A DNA stretch of 64,000 nt from Papio anubis (GCF_008728515.1 NC_044986.1:65089159-65153158); one strand, 5' to 3'; numbered from the stretch's first letter, positions 22,454 through 34,690 are shown. Numbers and translations are program-made. Notes: generated by a model from the sequence alone, not told the origin.

Positions 22454-23239
22454 GTGAGTCTCCTGCCTGGAGAGCCGCCACATAAAGTACCAACAGGAGT
22501 CTGCGGACCCCTGCCAGCAGGAACCATAGGACTACTTCTGGGAAGATCTAGTTTAAATTTAAAAGGAGTGCAGGTTCATACAGGAATAATTGACTTGGAT
22601 TGTAATGGGGAAATTCAGATCATTATATCCACTTCCCTTCCTTGGAAGGCAGAACCGGGAGAGCATATAGCACAGCTTCTGATTTTACTGTATGTGGGAC
22701 TAAGAAAAAGTGAAACTAAAAGAACAAGGGGATTTTGCAGTACAAATAAACAAAGGAAAGCTGCCTACCAGGTAAATCAAATTACTGATAAACGTCCTAC
22801 CTGTGAAATAACTATTCAGGGAAAGAAATGTAAAGGTTTGGTAGATACAGGAGCGGATATTTCAGTCATTTCTCTACAGCACTGGCCGTCCGCATGGCTA
22901 ATTCAACCCACTCAATTTAACATAGTTGGAGTTGGTAAAGCCCCTGAAGTATATCAAAGTAGTGAAATTTTGCATTGTGAAGGGTCCAATGGACAACCTG
23001 GGACTATTCAACCAATTATAACTTCTGAACCTCTAAATTTATGGGGGAGACATTTATTACAACAATGGGGAACACAAGTTTTAATTCCTGAGCAATTATA
23101 CAGCCCTCAAAGTCAATATATGATGCATGAAATGGGGTATGTCCCTGCTATGGGACTAGGAAAAAATTTGCAAAGTTTGAAGGAACCGCTTCAAGCAGAA
23201 AGACAAAGTTTTCATCAAGGCTTAGGATACCATTTTTGA
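22454..23239 (+). pseudogene. pro: dUTPase-protease-G-patch reading frame, still open
   Basis: This is an uninterrupted frame of 261 codons. Residues about 1-85 look like retroviral dUTPase (GLLLGRSSLNLKGVQVHTGI, then DLDCNGEIQI). Residues about 105-215 look like the aspartic protease, with the catalytic triad region LVDTGADIS at about 129-137. The last 40 residues form a G-patch-like tail (MGYVPAMGLG, then HQGLGYHF). The start codon chosen is only the first ATG. Betaretroviral pro is normally reached by frameshifting from gag, so the true upstream limit is uncertain. The frame has outlived gag, pol and env, but without gag it is unlikely to be expressed in the normal way. I call it a pseudogene with an intact frame. 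Confidence 0.85.
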
Positions 23240-23538
23240 TGGCGGCCATTGTTAAGCCTCCAGAACCTATCCTGTTAAAATGGCTGACAGACACGCCAAT
23301 ATGGATAGAATAGTGGCCGCTGAGTAAAGAGAAACTAGAGGTTTTAAATGAATTAATCAAAGAACAGCTTCAAAAGGGACAATGCTCTCCCCTTGGAATT
23401 CCCCAGTTTTCATAATTAAGAAAAAATCAGGTAAATGGAGAATGTTAACTGACTTAAGGACCATTAATTCAGTTATACAACCTATGGGGCATTACAGCCA
23501 GGACTGCCTTCTCCTGCTACAATTCCAAAAAATTGGCC

Positions 23539-23844
23539 TTTTTTTGTTTGTTTTTTTTGTTTTGAGGCGGAGTCTCACTCTATCACCCAGGCTGGAGTGC
23601 AGTGGCACAATCTCGGCTCACTGCAAGCTCCACCTGCCAGGTTCATGTCATTCTCCTGCCTCAGCCTCCCGAGTAGCTGGGATTACAGGCGCCCGCCACC
23701 ACGACCAGCTAATTTTTTGTGTTTTTAGTAGAGATGGGGTTTCACCGTGTTAGCCAGGATGGTCTCGATCTCCTGACCTCGTGATCCGCCCGTCTCGGCC
23801 TCCCAAAGTGCTGGGGTTACAGGCGTGAACCACTGCGCCCGGCC
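23539..23844 (-). mobile_element. Alu inserted in the reverse transcriptase region
   Basis: This is an antisense Alu with a leading T-tract. The flanks aaaaattggccttt and aaaaactggccttt form its target duplication, so RT sequence resumes directly after it. Confidence 0.92.
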
Positions 23845-25107
23845 AAAAACTGGCCTTTAATAGTCATAGATTTAAGACTGTTTCTTTACTATCCCCTAAG
23901 CTGATCAGGACTGTGAATGGTTTGCATTTACGATTCCTGTGGTAAACAACCTGCAGCCTACTAAGCATTTTCACTGGAAAGTGTTGCTACAAGGCATGAT
24001 AAACAGTCCAACAATTTGCCAGATGTGTGTAGGGCAAGCAATTGAACCTACTCATAAAAGATTTTCACAGTGTTACATTATTCATTATATGGATGATATT
24101 CTTTGTGCTGCCCCAACTCAGGAAATATTACTCCAATGTTATGATCACTTGCAAAATTTGGTTTCTTGTGCCGGTTTAATTATAGCTCCTGGCAAAATTC
24201 AGACTACTACTCCTTACTCCTACTTAAGGACCTTAGTAAATGACACTACAATAGTGCCACAAAAAGTAACCATATGTAAGGATCAATTAAAAACACTGAA
24301 TGACTTTCAAAAATTACTAGGGGACATTAATTGGATACAGCCTACTCTAGGCATTCCTACTTATGCCATGAGTAATCTGTTTTCCATCCTTAGAGGAGAT
24401 CCCAGTCTCACAAGTCCTCAGCAATTAACAAAAGAAGCTGAGGCAGGGCTGCAGCTAATCGAAAAGCAAGTCCATAAGGCCCAAATAAATAGAAGAGATC
24501 CAGAGAAGACTCTAGATTTGCTAATTTTTCCAACTCATCATTCACCTACTAGGGTTATTGTCCAAGAGCAAGATCTTGTAGAGTGGGTTTTCCTTCCACG
24601 TACTGATTCACGGACTTCGACTTCTTATTTGGATCAAATCACTACTATGATAGGAAATGGGAGAACTCTGATTGTTAAATTACATGGATATGATCCTGGA
24701 AAAATTATTGTCCCTCTCACGAAGGCAGAAATAAAGCATGCTTTTATAAATAGTCTTACTTGGCAAACCCATTTAGCTGACTTTGTGGGTATGCTAGATA
24801 ACCATTTTCGTAACACAAAACTGCTTCGATTTTTTAAATTAACTAACTGGATTCTCCCTAAAATAACTAAATTCAAACCCTTTTTACATCATTCACATTA
24901 GAGCTCACACACCACTTCCAGAACCTTTGACTGCAGGGAATCAAATGGCTGATGGCCTAGTTGCTACTGCAATATCTAATGCTAGACACTTTCACAATTT
25001 AACCCATGTTAATGCCTCTGGTGTCAAACGAAGATATAGCATTACTTGGAAAGAAGCTAAAGCTATTATCCAGTGATGCCCAACTTGCCAATGGTGCACT
25101 CCTCATT

Positions 25108-25400
25108 TTTTTTTTTTTGAAACGGAGTCTCGCTCTGTCACCCAGGTTGGAGTGCAGTGGCGCAATCTCGGCTCACTGCAAGCTCTGCCTCCTGGGTTCA
25201 CGCCATTCTCCTGCCTCAATCTCCTGAGTAGCTGGGACTACAGGTGCCCGCCACCGCCCCTGGCTAATTTTTTTGTATTTTTAGTAGAGGCAGGGTTTCA
25301 CCGTGTTAGCCAGGATGGTCTCGATCTCCTGACCTCGTGATCCACCCGCCTCGGCCTCCCAAAGTGCTGGGATTACAGGCGTGAGCCACCTCGCCAGGCT
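25108..25400 (-). mobile_element. Alu inserted in the integrase region
   Basis: This complete antisense Alu begins with a T-tract at 25108 and ends cgccaggct near 25400. No clear target duplication was found. Integrase sequence is missing beside it, so a deletion accompanied or followed insertion. Confidence 0.88.
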
Positions 25401-25708
25401 AACTTTAAATATTTTGAGCCTGCCTAAAGGTCGATTGTTATTGGCAGCTGAAGAACATTTACAGAAGCCAGCTAGCTGCAAAGGCAGAAGTGGAACAACA
25501 GGTTTGGTGGAAAGACCCCATAACGAAAGGTTGGGAAACAGGTAAAATAATAACATGGGGCAGGTTATGCTTGTGTTTCTCCAAGACCGAATCAACAGCC
25601 AATCTGGGTGCTATCGAGACATCTAAAACCCTACTATGAGCCAGATACCCAGGAAGAGGTTTTGGGAGGATCTCGAAGAACCTGAGGAAGGCGGGACAAC
25701 CAGTCACA

Positions 25709-27430
25709 ATGAGTAATTTAATGATAGCTATGATAGCGGTGATCACCATTGCCATAAGTATTCCTTCAGCAAGTGCTGACACAGAGAACAATTCTACTTA
25801 TTGGGCATATTTACCTTTTCCACCACTTCCATAGCCTGTAACTTGGCTGGATCCCCCAGTGGAGGTATATACTAATGATAGCTCTTGGTTGCCTGGTCCT
25901 ACAGATGATAGAGGCCCATCTCACCCACATGAGGAAGGAACTGTTATGAATATTTCTTTATGATTTGAACATCAGCCTATCTGTTTGGAAAAGGCCACTA
26001 GTTGCCTACCCCCTTGCTATCAATCTTGGCTGGCAATAATGCCTGGACGTATCACTCTGTGGCACAGTTACACATGCTTTCTGGTCTCCGTATTTATCAT
26101 AATGAATCTGCTCCTGTAAATTGAGGCATACTGCCCTCAAAAACCTATTTGTAAATAGGATTGGACCTGGTCAGAAAAAAATGAATGTATTTGTTTGGGA
26201 AGATTGCATTGCAGAACAGGCAGAGGTGCTGTACAACGATTCCTATGGAATCATTATTGATTGGTTCCCTAAGGGGATGTGTAGCATAAATTGCACCTCT
26301 CAGTCTGCGTGCCACGGCCACACTATGTTCAGCTGCTCTGAACAAAACGATCAGATAGTAGAAATGATAAGAAGTACGGCAAGAGTTCCTATTATCTGGA
26401 AACATAGCAGTATAGTGGCACCTCAACCTCAAATGATATGGCCTGCTGCAGGAGCTAAACATAAGGATTTGTGGAAACTATTAATGGCTCTTAATAAGAT
26501 CAAGATTTAGGAAGGACAACATACTACGCAATCACAATATAATCCCAATTACATTTCAGAACCTGTTGAAAACAATACAATTTGGATACAAAGTTGTGTT
26601 CGCCCTCCTTTTCTGTTGGTAATAGGTGATCTAAAGTTTGACATCCCTAATTATCATGTAACTTGCCAGGAATGTAGATTGTTCTCTTGTGTGAACTCTG
26701 ACACTAATCATTCTATCCTAGTAGTGAGAGCTCAAGGAGTATGGTTACCAGTGAGGCTTTCTCATCCTTGGGAAACCTCTCCCTCTGTACATATTATTAC
26801 TGAAATTCTTCAGAAAATTCTGAGACGCTCTTGGTGTTTCATTGCTACTTTAATCTTAATTATTATGAGACTGATCACTGTCACTGCTATTGGTGCGGCA
26901 GCCGGAGTTGCGCTACATTCATCAGTGCGGACAGCAGATTTCGTAAATAAATGGCAAAAGAATTCTACTTTGCTGTGCAACTCTCAAACTAAAATAGACC
27001 AAAAGATAGTTAATCACATCAATGATCTCTGACAAACTGTAATGTGGCTAGGAGATCAAGTAGTTAGTTTGGAATATACAATGCAGTTAACATGTGACTG
27101 GAATACTTCTGACTTTTGTATCACTCCTTACCCTTATAATGAATCAGAGCATGAACAGAAAAGAATAAAAAAGCATCTAGACACTCTACAAACTCGTCTT
27201 TAGAGGTTGCAAAATTAAGAGAACAAATATTTAAAGCATCCCAGGCACACCTGACCTTAATGCCAGGAACTGGAGTGCTTGAAGGAGCTGCAGATAGATT
27301 GGCAGCCATAAATCTTTTGAAATGGATAAAAACACTTTGATGCTCTATGATTTCTATGATAGTTGTGCTATTAATCTGTGTTATTTGTCTTTGTGTAGTC
27401 TGCAGATGCAAATCCCAACTCCTGGGAAAA
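25709..27430 (+). pseudogene. env remnant (surface and transmembrane parts)
   Basis: The remnant begins near an ATG at 25709 with a hydrophobic leader-like segment (MIAMIAVITIAISIPSASA). It continues as surface glycoprotein-like sequence with many stops and frame changes. An open stretch at 26616-27032 covers the end of the surface unit, a decayed basic cleavage region (ILRRS), a hydrophobic fusion-peptide-like run and the start of the transmembrane ectodomain. The membrane anchor lies at about 27345-27410, with cysteines on its inner side. At least six stops separate these pieces, so no envelope protein can be made. Confidence 0.8.
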
Positions 27431-27474
27431 GTAGCTCACCATTATAAAGCTGCCTTTGTTTTTATTGCCCTGCA

Positions 27475-27492
27475 AAAACAAAAAGGGGGACA
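27475..27492 (+). promoter_or_regulatory. Polypurine tract before the 3' LTR
   Basis: A purine run (aaaacaaaaagggggaca) directly precedes the TG of the 3' LTR, the expected place for plus-strand priming in a retrovirus. Confidence 0.75.
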
Positions 27493-27948
27493 TGCTAGGA
27501 ACAGTCCCCAAGACTGGCCATAAACAAGATCTCTGCAGCACTGTGACATGCTCATGATGGCTATGACACTCACACTGGAGGTTGCTGGTTTACTGGAATG
27601 AGGGCAAGGAACACCTGGCCCACCCAGGGTGGAAAACCACTCAAGGCGTTCCTAAACCACAAACAATGGCATGAGTGATCTGCACTTAAGGACATGTTCC
27701 TGCTGCAGATAACTAGCCAGAGCCTGTCCCTTTGTTCTCGTGAAGAATACTTTTAATCTATAAACTGCAGAAACAATGTTTATCTCGGGCTTACTGTCAA
27801 TAACTATGTGGGTCAAACTCTGTTTGAGGCTCTCGGCTCTGAAGGCTGTTAGCCCCCTGATCCCACTTTGCACTCTATTTCTGTGTCTGTGTCTTTATTC
27901 CTCTAGCACTGCTGGATTGGGGTCTCCATGACCGAGCTGGTCTCGGCA
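27493..27948 (+). repeat. 3' LTR of the HML-3 type provirus
   Basis: This 456-bp LTR runs from TGCTAGGAACAG to GGTCTCGGCA and is followed by the GGATTA target duplication. It differs from the 5' LTR by scattered substitutions and short indels, including extra bases near 27680 and a missing short segment near 27755. Confidence 0.93.
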
Positions 27949-28443
27949 GGATTACAGGCATGTGCCACCATGCCCAGCTAATTTTGTATTTTTAGTAGAG
28001 ACAGGGTTTCTCCATGTTGGTCAGGCTGGTCTCGAACTCCTGACCTCAGGTGATCCGCCCACCTTGGCCTCCCGAAGAACTGGGATTACAGGCATGAGCC
28101 ACCATGCCCAGCCAATCCTGACTTTTCGTTTCCCAACTCCCATAGCCTATTTGACCAGGAATCAGTCCCCATGACCTTCTCCCCATGACCTAGGAAGAAG
28201 CAACACACACTGCCAAAGCCTACTACTACCCCTACTTCATTTCTGAGAGGCATACCTCAGTGGCCCATCCTATTCAGTGATATTTTATTATGACCCCTTG
28301 TGGCAGATAACACTGGTTGGCCCATTTAACACACATGAGCAATCAAATTTTCCTTCACCTTCCTCTAGCGTGGAGGCAGGAAAGCATCATGTTCAATTCC
28401 CTAGCCTCATAACTTAACAGACATATGACAAAGATGTGGCCAA

Positions 28444-29047
28444 CTTTTTTTTTTTTTTTTTTTGAGACAGAGTCTCACTTTGTTACCCAGGCTGGAGTGC
28501 AGTGGCGTCATCTTGGCTCACTGCAACCTCCACCTCCCAGGTTCAAGCAATTCTCCTGCCTAAGCCTTTGGAGTAGCTGGGATTACAGGCTGCTGCCACC
28601 ACACCCGGCTAATTTTTTGAATTTTTCATAGAGATGGGGTTTCACCATGTTGCTCAGGCTGGTCTCAAACTCCTGACCTCAGGTGATCCACCTGCCTCAG
28701 CCTCCCAAAGTGCTGAGATTACAGGGTGAGCCACTGCGCCTGGCCCAATAAGACTTTTTTTTTCCCCCCGAGACGGAGTCTTGCTCTGTCGCCCAGGCTG
28801 GGGTGTGGTGGCATGATCTTGAGTCACTGCAACCTCTGCCTCCTGGGTTCAAGCGATTCTCCTGCCTCAGCCTCCCGAGTAGCTGGGATTATAGGTGCCT
28901 GCCACCATGCTGGCTAATTTTTGTATTTTTGGTAATGAGGGGGTTTCACCATGTTTGCCAGGCTGGTCTTGAACTCTGGACTTTGTGATATGCCCATCTC
29001 AACCTCCCAAAGTGCTGGGATTACAGGCGTGAGCCACCACACGTGGC
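28444..29047 (-). mobile_element. Two antisense Alus in tandem (28444-28744, 28757-29047)
   Basis: Both are complete antisense copies with T-leaders, separated by about 12 bp (caataagact). Confidence 0.93.
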
Positions 29048-30439
29048 CCCCAATGAAACTTTTTTAAAGCCCCTCCCTTCATCTATAATTCTTTCTTCCT
29101 GCTTGGATCTTGCAGAGGATGCAACCATTTTGTGACCATGAGGTGACAAGCATGATGTCAAAAGATCATCTACTAGGAAGATGAAGCAGAAATCAAGGGC
29201 CCAAGTCTCAGACAGCTTTGCTGAGCCAAGCTCACCCAGGCTACCTACTTCCAAGCTTCTTGTTGTGTGAGACAAATCTATCCCTCATTTGTTCAAGCCA
29301 TTTTTTAGAAGACTTTCTACAATCTGCAACAAAACACCTCTCTAACCAAAATACCTAGCCAAGGACATTAAACATTTATTGCTTCCTCGTTTTTTCTGCT
29401 GTGAGCAAAACATTTGTCTTGCTAAGGGCTTGATTAGACCTTCTAGATTTGACAACACACTAAACACTTATTTTCAACACAATAACTCCCATGAGCTGGC
29501 CACACAGTCAATATTTACAGAAAAGATGTCAGGACTGCTGCTGCTTTACCTGCATCACATCAAGTCCGGGATGTAGAAGCTTTGAGATGAAATGCCGAAG
29601 CTTCAACTAGGATTGCTAGTTTTTAATTTGTACTGAAAAAATAGTGATAGGCACTCTTCCTAGATAAGGAAGGATTTCCTTACAGCATGTACAAATCACA
29701 AAGGGGAAAGATAAGAACTGTCACAGCTGTTCAAAGAATAGGTTGCTCTCAAAATGGGTATCTACAGTTATGGCTCTGAGAATGGGATGCCTTTCAATCA
29801 CTTCTGAAAGAAAGTCTTGTGAAATGGAGACAATAAGCCAATATTACTGTTAACATCACTATAAGATTAGCTCAGGACTTAGAGGGGCAAATAATGACTA
29901 ACATCATGTATATTTCAGACGTACGCAATCCCTGCCATTTGCTGAAGAAAGTTGCTGTGAGTCCCCAAAGAACCTGGATCCACCCAGGCCCCAGGTCTCT
30001 GTGGGCAGGGTCGGCGTGGAGGTGACGAAACCCAGCAGAGGCCTCCTAATCCCAGGCTTTGTGGTGACAGGAGCTGGGATAGGACTCCACTTTGCATCAT
30101 GAGATAAAACATGGGTAGTGCTACCATTTAGCCCAGACTATACACATATACATATATGTTACCAAAAGCATCACAGAAACTGCAGCCTTGCCTGCTTCTC
30201 TCCTACTGATAAAGGAGGGGCCCAGGTGGCCCAGAATAATAAACAGGACCTGTGCCAGAATCCAGGAAGGCCTATCTACACCCTCAGGTGCTTCCCTGTC
30301 CCCACTTAACCACTCTGCCCCATCGCCCACCCTCTCTCCCAATCTCTGAACCGCTCGTGTCCCAATCAGGAAAGCATCACTGATTTTCTGCATCAATGGT
30401 CTCTTTCAGGTCTCCCAGACCGTCTGCTATGCTTCAGCT

Positions 30440-30738
30440 AGTTTTTTTTTTTTTTGGAGACAGAGTCTCACGCTCTGTCCTCCAGGCTGGAGTGCAGTGG
30501 CACGATCTTGGCTCACTGCAACTCCTGCCTCCCCGGTTCATGCCATTCTCCTGCCTCAGCCTTCCAAGTAGCTGGGTCTACAGGCTCCTGCCACCACACC
30601 CGGCTAATTTTTTGTATTTTTAGTAGAGACAGGGTTTCACCTTGTTAGCCAGGATGGTCTTGATCTCCTGACCTTGTGATCTGCCCACCTCGGCCTCCCA
30701 AAGTGCTGGGATTACAGGCGTGAGCCACCGCGCCCGGT
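30440..30738 (-). mobile_element. Antisense Alu
   Basis: This is a complete antisense Alu in an otherwise unique block. Confidence 0.93.
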
Positions 30739-33151
30739 CTTGATCCAGCTGCTTTCAAGTTGATTACAGACTCTGTGGCCTCTGAAATATTAACTTTTAA
30801 AAGATAAAAGCCACTTCAGGGATACAATTCACATAAATGTAGTTTTACTAAGAAGCATTTCTAGGCTGTTAGAAATTTTAAAGAAACAAACTGTTCAACT
30901 TTAGGACTGGGAATTCCCTTTTCTTCAGCACAGAAGGAAGGTTTCAGGTTACATCTGGGTGGAGGGGACCGCTCCTCAGCAGGACTGCAGCAGATGTTCA
31001 CAAGGCCATTGCCTTAGAAACCAAATGTAAAGTTTGCAACCCTTAAGAAATCTCAACTGAGGATGTAGGTCAGCAGCTCTGATCTCTACATGGGAGGGTA
31101 ACCCGACTTCTGCTTCTAGGAGCCGGCCACCTTCTTCACACTAAGCCATCCATTACTGCACCATTGACCCATGGCATCCTGGAGGTTTTCTCAGAGTGTG
31201 ACCAGGCAGAACAAGCGAGGTCCATTTGCACAGGTTATCTGGTTTTTCCAGGGGCCTTGCACACTGACACAACCACCTAACCCCATTCTAGACAAGAACT
31301 CGGACTCTCTTGGGTTTCAGTCTAGAAAAGGAGCTCCAACATCTCTTTTAAATACACTTGCTTCCTACCTCATTGCTTTTCTAGCCCCTTCTTCTTCCTT
31401 TTTAGGCACCTGAGACTGATGTTCTCCACTTACGAAACATTCCCTCTCCCAAGTGCCCCACAGCCAGTTCTCCTGCTCCTACCAGACTTTCTCACCTGAA
31501 GTTCTCTTCACCAACCCTCATGCCCAGGCCGCCTCCTCCCCTTCCCACCACCACCTCAGGCTCCAGCCTGGCAGCCCAGTTCACACTGCCTCAGCTCCAC
31601 TTTAGCGGGCAAAGCCAATGCTCATGAGCCTGGAGCAGCATGGACTGCTGCGTCACCACTCTGCACCCATCCTGCTTCTAATGTGACCCAAAGGAGCAGT
31701 CAGTAGCAAGAGAAGCAGAATCTTTGTCTTTTAAGAGTTGGGTTTAGGATAAATGTCACTGCAAACTTGGGATCCTTAGCTAAGTTATTTTACAACTGTA
31801 TAGTGAGAGGCTCCAGAAAGATTTACCTAACTCTGAGCGTGTATTTACATTTCAAGGGAAAATGAGGCCCAGGACCTTGGAGACATGCCTAGGCCATAAA
31901 AACTGGAGCCACCAGAGCTGACCTGGCTCCCGGAAAGATGTATATTCCAGAAGGTTAAAGGGAGAACCCGGGATCCTTCGATTCTGTCTCCGGGCAGCAA
32001 AGATGCTTCCTCCCTCCTTTTAGGAGAGGGGGGAAGCAGTTGCCTCTTTCTCCTTCATGTAAACAAAGAAATTCCATTTTTCTCTGTCCCTCACCTATGG
32101 AGTATCTGACCACTAGGGCTGGAGATTTTTCCATCTGGCTTTCATCATACCACCCTGGGGTAAGCCCTGGTCAGGGAGTGCCTATGCAGTTATAATTCTT
32201 TACTTAATATTATTTTATCTTACTCTGTAAATAACAAATGCCTCTGATGCAGAAGACATCATGTGTGCATTCAAAATAAAATAAGTAAAGATGACTATTA
32301 AAAGCCCAACAGTTACAGCAGCAAAGATGATAGGGTCCTATTTGTCATCTGGTTTACTGGAAGAGACCGACAAGAGGCCTGTAGCTGGTTAGGAGGATTG
32401 GAGCAATATCCATGGGAACCAGCACAGACCTACTGAAAGGACTGGAAAACGTGTTAGCTAGGGATCAGGAGGTAGGCTTAGAAAATGCTGCCAGAATGGC
32501 ACCTTTGGATTTTGCTATCCTCCCCAGGTGGGAGGGGAAGGGACCTCGAAATTCTTAGAGATGGGCTTTAGGTGGGATGAGAGAAGTTTCTGTCGCTGTC
32601 TTCTTGCAGTGAGAGGGAGAGGTTCTTGAGCTCCCACAGCCAGAGCCGGTCTATGAGGGCTATAGGGCCATGCTACAGCAAGGAGAAGGGTGTCTGGCTT
32701 ACTGTCTTGGAGACACTTTTCTGTTCCCCTCTAATCCTGAGTTCTCTTCCTACCCCAGCTGATCTTCCTGTCTCAGGAGGCACTGCACTAGTCCCCTACA
32801 TGGGGAAACAGGAGGGTAGGGGAGAGATTTGAATGTTGATAGTGGTGTCAGGTACTAGCACCCTCCTGCCCACGTGGGAGATGGATGCTGAGGAATGTAG
32901 AGAAACCTCTGTGAGCAGCAGAAACAGTCCTGGAGACTTCTCTCCCAGGGTACAAACGGGGAGAAGGAGAAGGAGAGCTCTCATACGCCATGCTGTCGCC
33001 TGCATTCTGCCTCCCTTTTTGCATTTCCTCCAGCAGGGAGGAAATAGCTTCTCCCTGTAGCTTCAATTTTATCCCTGTAAATGCTGAATTTAACTGTTAG
33101 GGTTTGTGCAAAACTTTGAGTGGAAAAAAAGAAGAGTTTAAAAACAGGTTT

Positions 33152-33512
33152 GGGGCTGGGCGCGGTGTTTCACGCCTGTAATCCCAGCACTTTGGGAGGC
33201 CGAGGCGGGTGGATCACCTGAGGTTGGGAGTTCGAGACCAGCCTGACCAACATGGAGAAACCCCGTCTCTACTAAAAATACAAAATTAGCTGGGTGTGGT
33301 GGCATATGCCTATAATTCCAACTACCAGGGAGGCTGAGGCAGGAGAATTGCTTGAACCTGGGAGGTGGAGGTTGCGGTGAGCCGAGATTGTGCCATTGCA
33401 CTCCAGCCTGGGCAACAAGAGTGAAACTCCATCTCAAAAACAAAAACAAAAACAAAAACAAAAAACCAGCTTTGGTTCCAGGTGCAGTGGCTCACACCTG
33501 TAATCCCAGCAC
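33152..33512 (+). mobile_element. Sense Alu followed by a 40-bp Alu start
   Basis: The complete copy has a (CAAAAA) tail and is followed by a second Alu that stops after ctgtaatcccagcacgtgac, a 3' deletion. Confidence 0.9.
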
Positions 33513-33935
33513 GTGACCCCCGTCTTTAGCTGAACTAAGGAGGAAGTCCTAAAACATGAGGAGAGCACTCTGCCCTGCTCTCCCAACCTGCTACCCTGTG
33601 CCCTCTTCCTGACTGCTCTTCTGGGTGCAGTGAGCACTCTGAATTCAAACTGACTACTGAGTATACCATTTCTGACTGACAGCTCTGGTCACAGACAGTA
33701 GGGGATGGTCCCAGCTCACACATGATCCACACATAACAACTTGCACACCTCCAGATGTCGCAGGACAGGTGAATTGGTCAGGACTGCTTAAAACTGCCTC
33801 CAGGCAGTCCCTCTGAAAACAAGAACTGACCTGAATTATTTGGGCTGAATTGGGAGGGGTTCCCAAGTTTATCAGCTAATGGGAGATGAGAGGACATATT
33901 AAGAGTCTTTTTTTGATTTGTTTTTTCCTTTTTTT

Positions 33936-34690
33936 AGCCAGGTGCAGTGACTTATGCCTATAATCCTGCCATTTTGGGAGGCTGAGGTGGGTCACTTGAG
34001 CCTAGGAGCTCCAGACCAGCCTGGGTAATATAATGAGATCCCATCGCTACAGAAAATTAAAAAATTAGCCTGGCTTGATGGTATACGCCTGAGGTCCCAA
34101 CTACTTGAGGCTGAGGCAGGAGGATCGCTTAAGCTGGGGAGGTTGAGGCTGCAGTGAACTGAGATCATGCCACTACACTCCAGCCTGGGTGACACAGCGA
34201 GACCCAGTCTCAAAAAATCAAGTCTTTCTGAGTTAAAAAATTTTTTTGGCCGGGCACCATGGCTCATGCCTATAATCTCAGCACTTTGGGAGGCCTAGGC
34301 AGGAGGATCACCTGAGGTTAGGAGTTCAAGACCAGTCTGACCAACATGGCGAAACCTCGTCTCTACTAAAAATACAAAAATTAGCTGGGTGTGGTGGTGC
34401 ATGCCTGTAGTCCCAGCTACTCGGGAGGCTGAATTTTTTTTTTCGAGACAAGAGTCTTGCTCTGTCGCCCAGGCTGGAGTGCAGTGGTGTGATCACAGCT
34501 CACTGTAACCTCAAACTCCTATGTTCAAGAAATCCTCTCACCTCAGCATCCCAAGTAGCTGCACCTCGAGTACCTGGGACCACAGGCATGCACCACCATG
34601 CTTAGCTAATTTTAACATTTTTTGTAGAGATGGTCTGGCTATGTTGCCCAGGCTGGTCTCCTACTCCTGGTCTCAAGCAATCCTCCTCCC
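33936..34690. mobile_element. Alu cluster with an inverted junction (33936-34217 +, 34247-34432 +, 34433-34690 -)
   Basis: The second sense Alu stops at cgggaggctga and the third, antisense, begins at once with its T-tract, so an antisense Alu replaced or was inserted into the second half. This gives a direct head-to-head pair. Confidence 0.88.

Larger units (their letters stand above)
23240..25700 (+). pseudogene. pol remnant (reverse transcriptase and integrase), Alu-interrupted and deleted
   Basis: The N-terminal RT fingers appear at 23300-23530 and are interrupted by an Alu (23539-23844). RT then resumes at about 23855, including the catalytic YMDD at 24087-24098 inside a 320-codon frame (23939-24901). 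Downstream, sequence between the RT connection region and late RNase H looks shortened, since the frame passes quickly into integrase-type text. The HHCC zinc region (FHNLTHVNASG, CPTC) lies at about 24980-25090. A second Alu (25108-25400) and loss of the catalytic core follow, and only an integrase C-terminal stretch remains (25430-25700). Stops occur from 23313 on. The locus cannot make a full Pol. Confidence 0.85.
20640..27948 (+). mobile_element. Endogenous betaretrovirus-like provirus, HML-3 (MER9/HERVK9) type
   Basis: This is a full-length provirus layout of LTR, primer site, gag, pro, pol, env, polypurine tract and LTR, about 7.3 kb including three later Alu insertions. Both LTRs begin TG, end CA, are 456 bp, and are flanked by the 6-bp direct duplication GGATTA (20634-20639 and 27949-27954), as expected for betaretrovirus-like class II elements. 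The LTR text resembles the MER9 LTR of HML-3 as I remember it. All structural genes carry stops or deletions, so it is a fossil locus. It sits in the putative STOX1 intron 1, antisense to that gene, inside an older antisense Alu. Confidence 0.93.
20536..28112 (-). mobile_element. Older antisense Alu split by the provirus
   Basis: The T-rich start and left part lie at 20536-20639 and the rest at 27949-28112. The two parts join across the GGATTA duplication. Its own target duplication is visible as caattctgacttttc (20521-20535) and caatcctgacttttc (from about 28113). The copy had already lost an internal stretch of its first half (gtgcaaactgcc at 20577). Confidence 0.9.
28128..33151. other. Unique intronic block with few repeats
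   Basis: Apart from Alus at 28444-29047 and 30440-30738, I recognise no gene or repeat. The part from 30739 to 33151 is the longest Alu-free stretch in the window, which would fit selection or chance. No ORF above about 110 codons with a known domain. Confidence 0.6.

Noticed and set aside
20640..27948. Replication-competent endogenous retrovirus
   Set aside because: gag lacks most of capsid, pol has stops, deletions and two Alus, and env has many stops.
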